64,000 nucleotides of DNA, taken from Strongyloides papillosus (lineage: Eukaryota; Nematoda; Chromadorea; Rhabditida; Strongyloididae). The DNA lies in the NCBI GenBank assembly GCA_005656395.1, contig SRSI01000044.1:868001-932000 (forward strand), in the 5' to 3' direction. A program made the translations under genes and the position numbers. The notes under the pieces were generated by a model that ran no database searches, was not told the origin of the DNA, and saw nothing but the letters and a program-made list of their open reading frames with translations. Below, piece by piece: positions 45,475-58,096 of the stretch; position 1 is the stretch's first letter; the number at the start of each line of letters is the position of its first letter.

Positions 45475-46513
45475 ATGGATATATCACGATTAAGGTTGGG
45501 TATTCAAAGTGAATCAATGTCAAATACATCAAGAGATGCCTTGAGAAATTATATTAAACAATTGAGTAAAGATGATATTTTAAAAATTTTGATGCCTTTT
45601 AAACAGGGTCTATTACATGAGAAGACAAAATTATACATTGATATAACGTAGGTTATCAAATAAAGACGTGGTTATATTATTTTTTAGTAAAATTTCATTA
45701 GATTATGTAATTATACCAATTAGTATTGAAGAATTTCTAAATGATGCTGGTGATGAATGGAAACAATGGTATCATAATATTAAAATTGATCCAACTGAAA
45801 GTGTAAAATCATTAGTTGATCAAAGTATATCAAATTTTATACAAAAACACTCAAAAGTTGTTATAAGCGGTGGAAGTAATGATGACTCAGAGGATGATAT
45901 TTCAATAGATCTACCACCAACAAATTTCATCAAAGAATACGTCAATAAAATGCCCATTCATAAGAAGAAACATCTATTGTCATGTGCAAAGAATGGTCTT
46001 ATTACCGATACATCACTAATAAATATACCAAATATCAATGGTAGTAATAGCATTGAGATACAATTTAAAAAAATTTTAACAATTATAATAACAGAGAATG
46101 AAAATTTAATAAGTCGACAAAAAGAAATGCACTGGTTTCATAAATTATTAACATCTTCACATTTTTCATCTGGTAACTTCGCATCCTCCAACAAATTAGA
46201 ATGTGATTTAAGAAAACTTCAAGTTGGTAGGCATCATATGTCAATATGGTACACAATAATATTTGCCTTCATGACACTAACAACATTCTGCTCACACATC
46301 TGGTCAACTGTTACAAATTATGAGGAGATGCAAAATTTGTTAAGTATAACAATAGGAATCTTAGTTGTTACATCCGCCTTAATATCAGCATTAGTTTATC
46401 TAGTTTCTTACATGGTTGCTTTTTTATTTTGCACTGAAAATACACTTAAAGAGAAAGGTTTATCTGATCATATTCCTGTTAATCCATCGCCCATCTATAA
46501 TTATTTCAGGTAA
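45475..46513 (+). CDS. Two-TM protein of unknown function
   Basis: Two exons (45475-45647 and 45688-46513) are joined over a 40-bp intron (GTAGGT...TTTTAG), giving 332 residues. The N-terminal two thirds are soluble: a helical segment SRDALRNYIKQLSKDDILKI, an acidic stretch SNDDSEDDIS, then a helical region with RQKEMHWFHKLLTSS. Near the C-terminus are two membrane spans, about WYTIIFAFMTLTTFCSHIW and SITIGILVVTSALISALVYL, with no signal peptide. It is thus likely a membrane protein with a long cytosolic N-terminus. I do not recognise the family. A GTAACT site at the stop codon could allow a further exon. Confidence 0.7.
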
Positions 46514-46632
46514 CTTTAAATTATTTTGTAGAAATATTTACGTAATAATAATATTCTTTAAGTGAGTTACACCACTACAAAACAAGGATAAAGATAACAA
46601 AAGTTATACAATTTATTTTTTTATGGTATACA

Positions 46633-46794
46633 ATGGGTTTATCAGTTTTTGCTCACGTAAATAGATTAAATATTTATCCAGCCCTTGTTTGCGTTCTGTC
46701 TAATGGATTTGGTTTAACATTATTTAATAGGATTGCAATTTTTTTTCGAACCTGTCGTTCAAGTAGTGATGGAAAAATTTTACACGCAAGATGA
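46633..46794 (+). CDS. Possible 53-residue membrane protein (B12D/MLRQ-like?)
   Basis: ATG at 46633 opens MGLSVFAHVNRLNIYPALVC and continues with a short hydrophobic span, then NRIAIFFRTCRSSSDGKILH and a stop. Composition is more complex than chance frames here. The YP...hydrophobic...R pattern recalls the small mitochondrial B12D/NDUFA4 proteins; that resemblance is weak. It could also be a missed 3' exon of the preceding gene. No upstream TATA or trans-splice site stands out. Confidence 0.35.
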   Translation: MGLSVFAHVNRLNIYPALVCVLSNGFGLTLFNRIAIFFRTCRSSSDGKILHAR

Positions 46795-47990
46795 ATCATT
46801 ATTATTTATATTTTTAATTGTAGATTTGCAAAAAAAATAAATATATAATTTAATAAGATATTTTATCATGCCTCTTTTACGACACCTTTAATAAAATATA
46901 TATCATTAACCCAGAAAAAATATTAACTTAGTTTAAATGATGCTATTGATAAAGTATATTATAATTTTTAAAATATCTATACAATAAATTTTTATTATAA
47001 TAGCATTCTTTGACATAAAATTTTTAGATTATTAAGAAGCATTTATATGTACTTTTATTAACTCTTCAATTTCAAGTAATATACATTTACTCATATCATA
47101 AATTAGAGTTAATGTTTGTTAAATCATAGCTACTTTAAAAACCATAAAAATATAAGATAAAATATTTGGAACATAATAATAATAAATATCATATAAAGTT
47201 ACTTTAAAACATCATTAAATAACAATTTATTATTAAAATATAAGATTTCACGAAAATAAGTTCCATCACCACTATGTAGTATTTTTTGAAAATCTGATTT
47301 CAATCTCATATATCTCTTTGAAATAATATTTCATATCATCAATTAACTTATTAATAAAAATTATTATGATGAAAAAATAATTTTTAGAGTCTTAATAGAT
47401 ATTATCAATAATTTTGATTAATGATATTTACATAAAAAATGGTAAAAGAAGATGTATCTTTCTAAAACTACTTTTTTATCATCATTTTTTTTTAATTTTT
47501 AATATAAAAAGTATGTTGAATTGTTGTTAAGCTTTGTGAAAATCTATATATACATATATTACACTAACAAATTTACCCTTTATTGCATTTCAATATAAAT
47601 TATCCTTTTGATTTAAAAGTTTCCTACGCAAAATATTGTTGATTTATTCTAATAATAAGAAAATAAAATAGAAAATAGAGAATATTTTAATATTTAAAGT
47701 TATTACATTTTTTTGTTTTAAAATATGTGGTACTACCTCCGCTTGCCACAAAATAATGAGTTATAATAGTATTAAGGTTGAATCGTCATTATCAAATTTT
47801 AGTTTAAATATCACAAATTATATTACTAAGCTTTTATATTACCTTAATTTTATGAGAATTTTAATTCTGTAGTGATATGTTTATTGAGTTGATCATTATG
47901 AGATAAATTAATTATATAATTATGTATGCTATGCATTTTATTTTTAGTATAATTTTATTATTTTTAACGATATATGTACGGTTATTTTTT
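46795..47990. other. Intergenic DNA, about 1.2 kb
   Basis: A+T-rich, no gene seen; it is the likely promoter region of the Ig-domain gene. Confidence 0.4.
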
Positions 47991-47992
47991 AG
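47986..47992 (+). promoter_or_regulatory. Probable spliced-leader trans-splice acceptor
   Basis: TTTTTAG ends at 47992, five bases before the ATG at 47998. No coding exon is seen upstream. An orphan acceptor directly before a start codon is what SL trans-splicing uses in nematodes; a distant non-coding exon is the alternative. Confidence 0.5.
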
Positions 47993-47997
47993 ATATT

Positions 47998-48709
47998 ATG
48001 GCCCCACCAAGTATCTACGGAGAACCAAAAATTATTCCTAATGATGATGGAACTGTTACTCTTGAGTTCGTTGCCTCAGGTGGAGTTGATAAAGCAAAAA
48101 CACAATGGTTCTTTGGTGAAACTGATGTAACTTCTGATTCGGGATACAAAATAGGTAATTCTGATGAAGGCGGCAAAAGATTTAAATTCACTTGTCATAT
48201 TCTTGTAAGTTAAAAGTTTCACAAATTTTTTTCATTAAACCAATAATATTTTTTTAAGAAATTTGATAAAACAAAAGCTGGAGAGTATAAAGCTAAAGTT
48301 TTTAGTGCTGATGGAGAGAATAGTTGCACATTTACTGTCAATTGTGGGAGTAAGTTAAAATATCAAATTTCAAATTGTTATTTAAACAAAAAAAATAATA
48401 TTTCTAGATGCTCCTGAATTTTATGATAAACCAAAGATTGTTCAAAAAGATGATGGAAATGTAATTTGCATTAAGGTTAGAGCCAAATCACATATTGAAA
48501 TGAAAGCAGAATGGTTTAAGGATGATAAACCAGTTAAAGGAACTGATAGAATTAAGATAAATTCTAAGAAAGATACTAAAGATAAAGACGGTACATTATT
48601 CACTCTTGAAATTATTGGACCACAAAAAGATGATGAAGCAAAGTATAAGTGTGTTGTTAAGAATGCTGAAGGTCAAAACCAACAATCCCTCAATTTAGTA
48701 TTCGGATAA
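47998..48709 (+). CDS. Two-Ig-domain muscle-type protein (DIM-1/twitchin-like)
   Basis: Three exons (47998-48204, 48259-48349, 48408-48709) have matching phases and introns of 54 and 58 bp, giving 199 residues. Two I-set immunoglobulin domains are seen. The first, about 5-99, has QWFFG at 36-40 and KTKAGEYKAKVFSADGE. The second, about 100-199, has PEFYDKPKIV, AEWFKDD and DDEAKYKCVVKNAEGQ. There is no signal peptide or membrane span, so it is cytosolic, as are the Ig proteins that organise nematode body-wall muscle (DIM-1, twitchin-related). Orthology to dim-1 is a guess. The start MAPPS directly follows a splice acceptor. Confidence 0.85.
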
Positions 48710-51700
48710 TTCATCTACAGCAAAATTTTGTTTTATAAAAAAGTGAATTAATGGCATTTTTAAACTTCCATCTTTTTTATCAATGTTCACAATATTCTTT
48801 TAATCTCTCATTTTTGTATTGAAATGACAACAATATTAAATTTTAGTTATATAAAAAAATTTGTGCTTCATTTTTATTTTCTTACTCATTGCAATAAAAC
48901 TTCTTTTTTTAAAAACATTCAACAGACAATTATTCTTTTATTTTTTTGTTATTTTAATTAATTATATAAATTTAAGATACTAAATAAACTTTAATACATT
49001 ATATATAAATTAAATGTATACTAACAATACTGGTGAACTGTCACATAAATAAGAACATAGGAAAGAGCATTTAAAACTTAATTTACACATTTTTATGATT
49101 GCCTCACAATATATATACCTCCAGTAAGTTTTTAGTAGGCATTCCAACACAGTTAAAATATTATTAATGAGGAAATAATAAAAAGTTATAAAATTATGTA
49201 CCAACACTCATATTACACTTCCTTTACCCTCTATATTAATATCCGTAAATTAAAATTTATGAGTTTATTACATTTAAATATAATAAAAATAAGTTGGTAT
49301 TTAAGAGTCCCTTAAAACAATATAAAATAACTTTATAGTTACTGTCAATTTACAAATAAAATTACTACATTTAACATTGCAATTAACACGTTTCTAAATT
49401 TAATGAAAATAATTATTTAATTTTATTACAATCTTTAATTGATACATCACCACACTTTGTGAAAATATAACATTTTTTAATTCTAATAAAATGAGTATGA
49501 AATTTATTAGTTTTGAAGAAATATGTATTAATTAACTATCTTCATAAGTGGTAGGTGAATTATATTTCCCACAGGACTGAACATTTATGATGAATTTTAT
49601 GAGTAGTTAATAAGATTCATATATTAAGGTTTAATGATAATAACTCATAAAAATGTTCACAACCATAATATGTTATTAACATATCTCATTATTATATGTA
49701 TTTTGAAGTCAATCAACAATTGTACTAAAAAAGTTACTAAACTTTTCCCTTATCCTTCTTTACATATAATTAATTATAAAGTGTTAATAAGATCATCCAC
49801 ATAATAATGATTCATGAGGACAACATTTGTATAGATATCTTTATTTATTAATCATACACATTCTTACATGTATACAGTATAATTAATCAAGTGTAAAATT
49901 AGAAAATTATTGAAAAATTAATTGATATAATCTTGTGAATGTTAAAAAAAGATGCTTAGACCTTTTGATAAGAAATATTTAAGATGATTGAATGATTCCT
50001 CCTGACATTGAAAATAAATAATAATCTTCTAATTAAGGAAACTAAAGAAAGTATCACTTTTATGAAAATTCCTTAAAGAAAAAAAATCATATTAGTGTTA
50101 ATGTTACTATATAATCTCCAAGGGATAATTATAACACATTCACATACTTTATTAATCACATCACATATTCACAGAATACCCTCTCGTATAGCTTTAAAAT
50201 ATATTGTAATCTAACAGTGTGTAGATCAAACAGAAGCATACTCTTTATTTACCCTTCATATAAGGATTGTAATGCCGTATTATTCTTTTTAAATTTTCCG
50301 ATTAAGCTTTCCATAAATTTACATCAGTTCATGTCATCTTGCGTAAAATTCTTTTCTTTCCTGTAAACAAAAAATACTACCGACAAAGAACAATGAACTT
50401 TTAACTGTAATTGAGATGATATGGTTAATTAAATGATTGACCATTATGAAAATAACAACAGTTGGTGGAAGTACTATAATCAGATAAAATGTTTGTTATG
50501 TAATTAATTAAAAATCTTTTTTCATTTTTAAAATAATTATATATATGTATATTAAAGCATATTTTATAAATTTAACATTGCATTTAACCAATGAAAAATT
50601 AATTATTGATGGAATTATGTTAAGACAAAAAAATTATATATGTATTTATATTCAATCAATTTCACTATCAATAATTATTCTTCGGAAGGAAATTTGTAAA
50701 AAAGAATAAAAAACTCCCACTTAATAAGTTAATTTCCGAAAGAGTTGAAAGGGAAATGAAGTAATATATACTAAGAAATAATTGGTTTAATGAATTCTAA
50801 ATTTAATAGAACAATTTAAGATGCAATTATTCTAAAGGAGATAAACAAACATTTTTTATTACATTCGACGATTACAGTATATTTAGTACTTGTTTATTTG
50901 CTAATACCAGAATAAATAAATTAAGTTGTTAAAAACTGAATTATTAAAATTTTTAATGGTACTGTAATGTGCCAATCCACTAAATATATTTTTTAGAAAT
51001 TTCGTTTTATATTATTATTTAATAGTCTTTTCTAATTAATTATAAATAATCTTTCTATCTAAATATTATCTTCTATTTAACGAAAAAAGGAAAAATATAG
51101 AAGAAACAAATACTATTTTTTTATATTTTCATTATATTAAAAATAATATAATTTATTGTTTGAAATAGGAATTTAGAAATATTTACTCATACTTTAGTAT
51201 TTCATTATTCTTATTTAATGATCACAAGATGGGTTCTGTTAAAGACTTCATTTTTAATTGCATGAATGATCAAGGCACCATATGTTTACACCATTGTTTC
51301 ACTTTTTTGTCTACTTGAAATACAATAAAGAAATATTTTGCATTACATGAGATAACTTTTACTATCAATTTGAAGAAATATTTAAATGAGTTATAAAGTT
51401 AGGAAGCATTGTAACATAATTACTTTAATATATCTCACAGTCTCTAGGGTTTTGATTTTTCTATTAATTAGTGTACCATACTTAATATTTATCAATTAAG
51501 AAATAGTACCTAATTGTAAATGGTATTATTTTGTATTAGTGAAAAGTTGTTATAAAAATTTTAACCTTAAATATTTTAACTCATCAAACTTTTTTCCACT
51601 TTTCCCTTATTATATATTACTTTTGTAGCAATAAATGATATTATTAATTTCATTAACAACTAAATTTCAATTTTAATATTCTTTGGTAATTTTAATCATC

Positions 51701-53185
51701 AAATATTTACAGATAATTATATTGCTTAAATTGAACCATTATTCATTAATATATTTTAACATTATCGTTTTTAATACATTTGAATTATCTTTCCTTATTT
51801 ACAATAAAATGAAATAAAAAGTATAATTGATAAACTTTCTAAATTATCACACCCTTTGATTATTAAAATTTATATATAATATTCTCTCCTTGTAAGGACA
51901 ATTATTTTTATACTTAACTTTACCAAATTTAAATATCATAATTAATAGATTAATAATTTTCGTAAACATTACATAATAGAAATATTCAATTTATTAAGAA
52001 ATACTTTAATTAAATACTTTTATCATCTCCAACTGTGCTTATAATGTTATATTAACTATTTTACTATTCATATTTTTGTCATTAAACACATCTATTGTTC
52101 CTTTCCTGAATAATATATCATTTACAAAAGTTTATACTCTAATTGATCAAGAGAAATCTTTCAAATTTTTACTATTATTATCTCATTCTTCTCCAGATCA
52201 TCATATTTTCACTTTTTAAAAATTTATATAATATTATATATAAATTAATACATTAGCTATATTCTTAATTAACGAAAGTATTTTAACAAAAATCATAATA
52301 TATATTTTATAGAAAAAATTTTTGTCTCCTCTACATTCATTTTCGATTTTAAATGTTATCATAAAAATTTTTTCCGACTATTATACCTCTTTTTTTGTTA
52401 TTAAATATCATTGATGACAACATTATAAATTTATTCTCAAAAATTTTCATATTAGTAGTTGATTATTAATGAGAAATATTTTAGACGAAGTATATTTAAA
52501 TTGTTGTATGAGGTATTTTTATTATTATAAAGATTTATTATTGAAAGTGAATAATTATTATTTTATATTAAAATAATCGTTTTTTCCATTACGTATTTTA
52601 ATTTAAGATGATTCATTCTAAATTTCTTTACTATATTATCATTATACAATAGACAATTTTTTTTATTATTACTTATTATAAATGCATAGTATGTTTTAAA
52701 TAATCTCCTTTTTTAACGCTCTTTAAATAAAAATATATTTTCATAACGCACTCATGATTTTCCTTATAAGATTAAATAAATTTAATTCAATAAAATAATT
52801 ATTTTTACCAAATTTTTATACGTATAAATCTTGATTATTAAATGTATTAGCAGGAAACAAAAAAAAATTTAAAAACATAGCCAATAAGATGCTTCCGCCT
52901 TTCGAAGAAACGGGTGGCAATTGAAGGTGGAGTTATATACAAGTTTTATTATTATTCATTATAATATATTTTCATTATATGTTGCCTGCCATTCACTAAA
53001 GCAACTGCGTGTAACCAATAATAAAAATAACATTTTAATTAATAATTTTCTATATTAAGATAATTTATTTTTCAATTTTAAATTAATATTTATTCTCAGG
53101 TTTAAATAAAAAAAATTTATATTTATATATTAATATATACACATCTATCTATATTCATTCGTTCTACAACAATCATATTTTGTAT
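48710..53185. other. Long intergenic region upstream of vab-15
   Basis: These 4.5 kb contain no gene that I can support; the 65-codon minus frame at 49010-49207 has no signals. A less A+T-rich block at about 52888-52935 (GCTTCCGCCTTTCGAAGAAA, GGGTGGCAATTGAAGG) and another at about 52980-53015 stand out. They lie within 300 bp of the homeobox start codon and may be promoter elements. Long upstream DNA is usual for developmental regulators. Confidence 0.45.
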
Positions 53186-56093
53186 ATGAAAAAAATTGAC
53201 TTGATGCCAGGAGACGTGATAACAGATCAAACTAATAAAGAAACACCTAAATCTATACGAAAATCTGCTTTCAATGTAGAAGATTTACTGTCCTCGAGTA
53301 TTGAAACAAAAATACCAAGTTCCTCAACATCAGGATCACCAATACTATCAACATCACCAATAGATTTACCATCAACAGTCATCTCATATCCATTACCAAC
53401 TACAACAACAACATCAACAACAATACCAGATTTATCAAGTTTAATGTTAGCAAGAAATAATACTTTAGCATCCTTAACAAATCCAAATGCCAATTTACTT
53501 TTAAATTATGCGCAAAATCTTGATCCAACGACAATGTTCCTACTACAGGCTGCAACTTTACAACAAAATCATCAAATAATATTTAATACTCCAAAAAGCG
53601 ATTCATCTCCACCCCACTCAATTAGTTCATCCTCACCACCACAATATTTTGGTTCCTCACAATTACAGTGTACTTTAAATAACAAAAATTCATACTCTGA
53701 TGAAAGATCATCCTCCTCAAGTATGTTTAGACTTTTTTTTATACTTTATATTTATTTAAATAATAATTATTTTAAGATGATGTTAAAGATAACAGTGGTT
53801 TATCAAAATGTATGTTACGTAAACATAAAAATAATCGTAAACCAAGAACACCATTTTCCTCACAACAATTATTATCATTGGAGAGAAAATTTCAACAAAA
53901 ACAGTATCTGTCAATTGCTGAGAGAGCTGAATTTAGTGCATCACTTAATCTAACAGAAACACAAGTTAAAATATGGTTTCAGGTAAGATATATTCATTCA
54001 TATACAAAGTTACTATCAAAAAATTTTAATTTATAACATATTGTAATAAAGTGACAAGTATTGTTTTATAATTAAACAGTATTGCGTGATTTGATTAACC
54101 ATGAAAAGATTAATATTATGATATAGTCATCAAAAAAGAGAATAATACTTTAATATATTATAGTTTATTAGGATAAGATTACGAGTTATTGAGTAAACAT
54201 TTAATTAGAGCTTAACTGTCACATCATGGTAATTAAATTAAGATATTTTATGATAAACAAAAAGATTTTATGAAAATCTTTTTAATTATATAATATGTGT
54301 AATATATTGTAATTAAATTGATAGCAAATGAAATATATACATATATAGATATGCCATTTTTACTTTTGTTTTTACTATTATTTAATTAACCAATTTACGG
54401 AAAAAATATTTTTTATTATAGTTTAACTTTTACTACTCTTATAGAGTTTAAAATTCTATAAACAAGTTTATTGGTTAATAAATAAGGAGAATCTTAAAAT
54501 ATTATTATTGTTATAGGAAATTTTTCCCCCATCATCTGTCATTAACAATATACACAATCATTTATAACATTTTAATTCATATCTCAGCATCATCCATTTA
54601 CATAAATATAGCTATTGTTTTAGAAGTTAAAAAGAAAAATGAATGAGTCATTTCGGTATGCCTTAATCATACTTTTTAAAAATAAACATTAGTATTAATT
54701 TATAGTTAATCAAAAGAGTAAATTTTATATAATTATATAAAGTTATTCAAGTTTAATTTTATTTTCTTTGTTTGACTTAATATTAAGGAAGATAAAAATA
54801 TTTGAGACAATGGAGGAAAAATGATAAGTACATATGTTGAGTTATTTTATATTTAAAAAGGGACCTTTAAAATTTTATTTTTTTAAGGAATATAAAAAAA
54901 ATTTAACATTTGAAGGATAGTGTGGAAATTCATTTACAATATTGGTAACTCATTAAGTATTCTTAATTTACTAATATAATTAGTTATTTTAATAAGTATA
55001 CCGTAATTCATTCATAAATTATGTTAACCGCTAATTTAATTGACTTTTGGGAGTTGACTTATACAATTCTTCTTTGAATTATAATACTTTACATTGTTAA
55101 TAATAATTATTTTTGTAATCAATATTTTTTATAACTTCTTAATATAAGTAATAATACTTAATAGATGGTAAATTATAATTGTTTATCTGTAATAAAAATA
55201 AAATTCAAATTCAATAATAAAACAGCTGTTTGTAAAGGAAAATATGCATAATATATTTATAACATGAATAAAGATTCTTTTATATATTATACATCTTAAA
55301 AGATTCTATATTGAAAGTTATATATTTTGAAGGTGAATATTAGATGATAAATTACTTTATATCTTTTAAGATGTACTAAAAGTTACTTTCTTTTGTTACA
55401 CTTTCATTGTATAAATATTATTTTAAGAGTTACTCTCATTAACTACTTATATCTTCAACATAAAATCAATTAGTAAATTACCCTCATCATTAAACTTTTT
55501 AAAAATAATATAAGGTGGGTAAATTTGTTATCATATTAGCTACATGGTTTAACAAAATAAATTGCTTTTTAATGCTAATTTATAACAATTATCCTTCGAG
55601 ACAATTGCCAATTGTTGTAAAGGTCTAATTCTTTGATTAAAAGGTGTCAGAGCAGGTAGTTATAATTATTAACGACATAAACATTTTATTAAGCTCAATT
55701 GTTAATGATGATTTCTTAATGTAAATTTCATTACTTATACTTTATAATCCAATATTATTAATCCTTTAAAAATAATAATTATCAGAACATCAATCTAGAT
55801 AAAGAAGTATAATAATATTACTTAACGATAAATTTTCAACCATAGTTAAGAAGTACATAAAAATATATTTCCACAATAAAATCACAATAGAAAAAAATTT
55901 AATCTGTCTTTTTCTATTTATAGAATCGTCGTGCTAAATCAAAGAGGTTACAGGAAGCTGAAATTGAAAAGTTAAATTTGCACAAGCATCAGCTATAGCA
56001 ACAGCAGCATCACTTGCAGCAAATGCCGGTAGTGTTGTTGATCATTCAAAAGCATTCATGCAATTTGCGTACCCAACCACTCAACAATGGTGA
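53186..56093 (+). CDS. vab-15: Msx-class homeobox transcription factor
   Basis: Exons are 53186-53720, 53777-53982 and 55924 onward; introns are 56 bp and 1941 bp. The N-terminal 180 residues are Ser/Thr/Pro-rich. The homeodomain begins [20 protein letters not shown], continues [20 protein letters not shown] and TQVKIWFQ, and after the long intron [17 protein letters not shown]. This is almost the Msx/msh consensus; the C. elegans member is vab-15, a DNA-binding regulator of neuronal and epidermal development. As read, the frame stops at 55996-55998 after KLNLHKHQL (271 residues). Losing one A in the AAA run at 55974-55976 would explain this. The next frame (55977-56093) continues [18 protein letters not shown] and ends at TGA 56091-56093, an Ala-rich tail as expected after KLK in Msx proteins. 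It is either a sequence error or a real truncation. The gene identity is firm. Confidence 0.9.
53983..55923. other. Large intron of the Msx gene
   Basis: This 1941-bp intron splits the homeodomain after TQVKIWFQ, the usual WFQ/NRR intron position. It is about forty times the typical intron here. It is A+T-rich, with no gene inside, and may carry regulatory sites. Confidence 0.7.
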
Positions 56094-58096
56094 AATATAC
56101 AAAATATATACTAAATGGGCGTTGTATAAAAAATATTATTTAGATAAATCATTTTACTTACCAGGAATTATGCTGGAAAATGATATGAAATTTTTTTTAA
56201 TCAGACAATATTATATGGAATGACAAAAATATTATACATATCCCGAATATTTTTATTTGATAGACAAAATACACTTCTTTTTTAATTATAAATTAAACGC
56301 TAATTCAATTTTACATTTTAAAAAAAATGACATATTACTAGTTTTTAAAAACAACAATCATTGTTCTCATTTTACTTTTTTTTTCATTTTAAAATGAGAT
56401 AATGATAAATTATAACTTCTTTTTTTGCTACACCCATATACAAACACAATTTAGCTGTCTATGAATTTTATAGAAACAAATACTTTAAGCTTGGCTATTT
56501 TCGCTTTTAACAATTAAATTACGTATTTTATATTGTCGTTAGTTCTTTATTTGGCTATATATATCTTTTTGGTGATTGAAAGTAATATTTGATTTTCATA
56601 TGAAAAAAATATATTTTGGATTGATGTTGTTATCAATGTCGTAAAAATATATATACTAAAATTTTTTTTTATAAAACTTTTTTTCAATTCATTGATTTTT
56701 TTAATTTAGATCTGTCAATTATTGTAAATAACATTTTTTTGTTGTATTTTTAATATATAAAATTACCTTTAATTAATTGCTTTAAAAATATTATTATTAT
56801 TTATTTATTAAAAGTTTATCAATTGTGATGAAGAAATTTCAATTACATTTACTTTTATACTATGATAATAAAATATACTGTAAAGTATTTTAGTTTAAAA
56901 TTCTAATAATTAGTAGTTAAATGAATTAATTATTGTTTTATAATAGATCAATTGTTAAATCATTTTATTGTTTTGAAATTAATAAATAATCGTAAAAACC
57001 TTTATAATACAAACACTTAAAATTAATATTTAAAGTATAATAGTAAGATAAAAAGTGATACTCAAAATGATGTATAAATTGTTGTTTTAGCATTTGTCAT
57101 ATTGTAATTATGTAAAACACTTTTTAAATCACGACATCCTGGAGCCGATAATGTAAGAACAAAAGGAATTACTTGTTAAAAATAACAAATTTGAAAGGCA
57201 TTTTCTTTATTATTTAATGTTGGAGAGATATAATAAAATTTAGTTTAATACACCATTAATTACCTTCAAGTTTAAGTTAAAACAAATAATGATAAAAAAA
57301 AATATTAAAAATTAAGCGAAACATATAATAGAGTTATTACACATTAACATATTTTTAAATATATTCGTTTTTTTATTTAGCCACATAATATTTATAACAT
57401 AAAATTTGCAAAATAGTATACATCTACTACTAGGAGATTAAAAAAACACTTTTGATTTACTTTGTTATCACCTTGTTTTTAAAACAGCCATTAATAAATG
57501 TCTAAAACAATGTCGGAATGTTAAAAAGAAATATTATAAGAGATAATTTAATAAATAATTTTAAATGAACTACAAGGTAGTTGTTAAATGTGAGAGTTTA
57601 AAAAAAATAGGTTAATTAAAAGGATTTAATGTATGTTTATTGCATTATAGATATTACTATCATTTAGAAGAATTTTTAAAGAGGTGATTTATTATAAGCT
57701 TGCATCAGACAGTTTTATGATCTATAATCAAAACAAATTTTTTAGAGCCAGAATTTTTAATTGTATGCTGAGATGAAAGTTAATAATCAGTATTATAAGG
57801 GATAATGGAAAGTTTTAACATCTTAATGATAATGATATGAGAAAATAACAATAATAAAATGATTTTTTTATGTTAGTTAGATTGTTTTGTTATTAAAAAT
57901 TGCAAATATCACAGCATTTTTAAGAACTACATTAGCCTGTCTTTTTAAAACAAAGTTGCACAATTTTGTAAATAGGTAAGCTTTCCACTTTTTGGAGGTT
58001 GCCATGGGGACAAAATTATGGAGCTACAATTTGCCTTACTTAAAATTAAAGCTTTCCTTTATATTTATTGTATTATTTTAATAATTTTATTGAATA
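56094..58096. other. Intergenic DNA, about 2 kb
   Basis: This begins with the 3' flank of the homeobox gene. No supported gene is seen. Confidence 0.4.

Noticed and set aside
53812..54036. 74-codon frame starting [15 protein letters not shown]
   Set aside because: It is homeobox exon 2 read through into the intron, not a separate gene.
56014..56223. 69-codon frame after the homeobox
   Set aside because: Same frame as the truncated Msx reading beyond its stop; the Ala-rich tail frame explains this DNA better.
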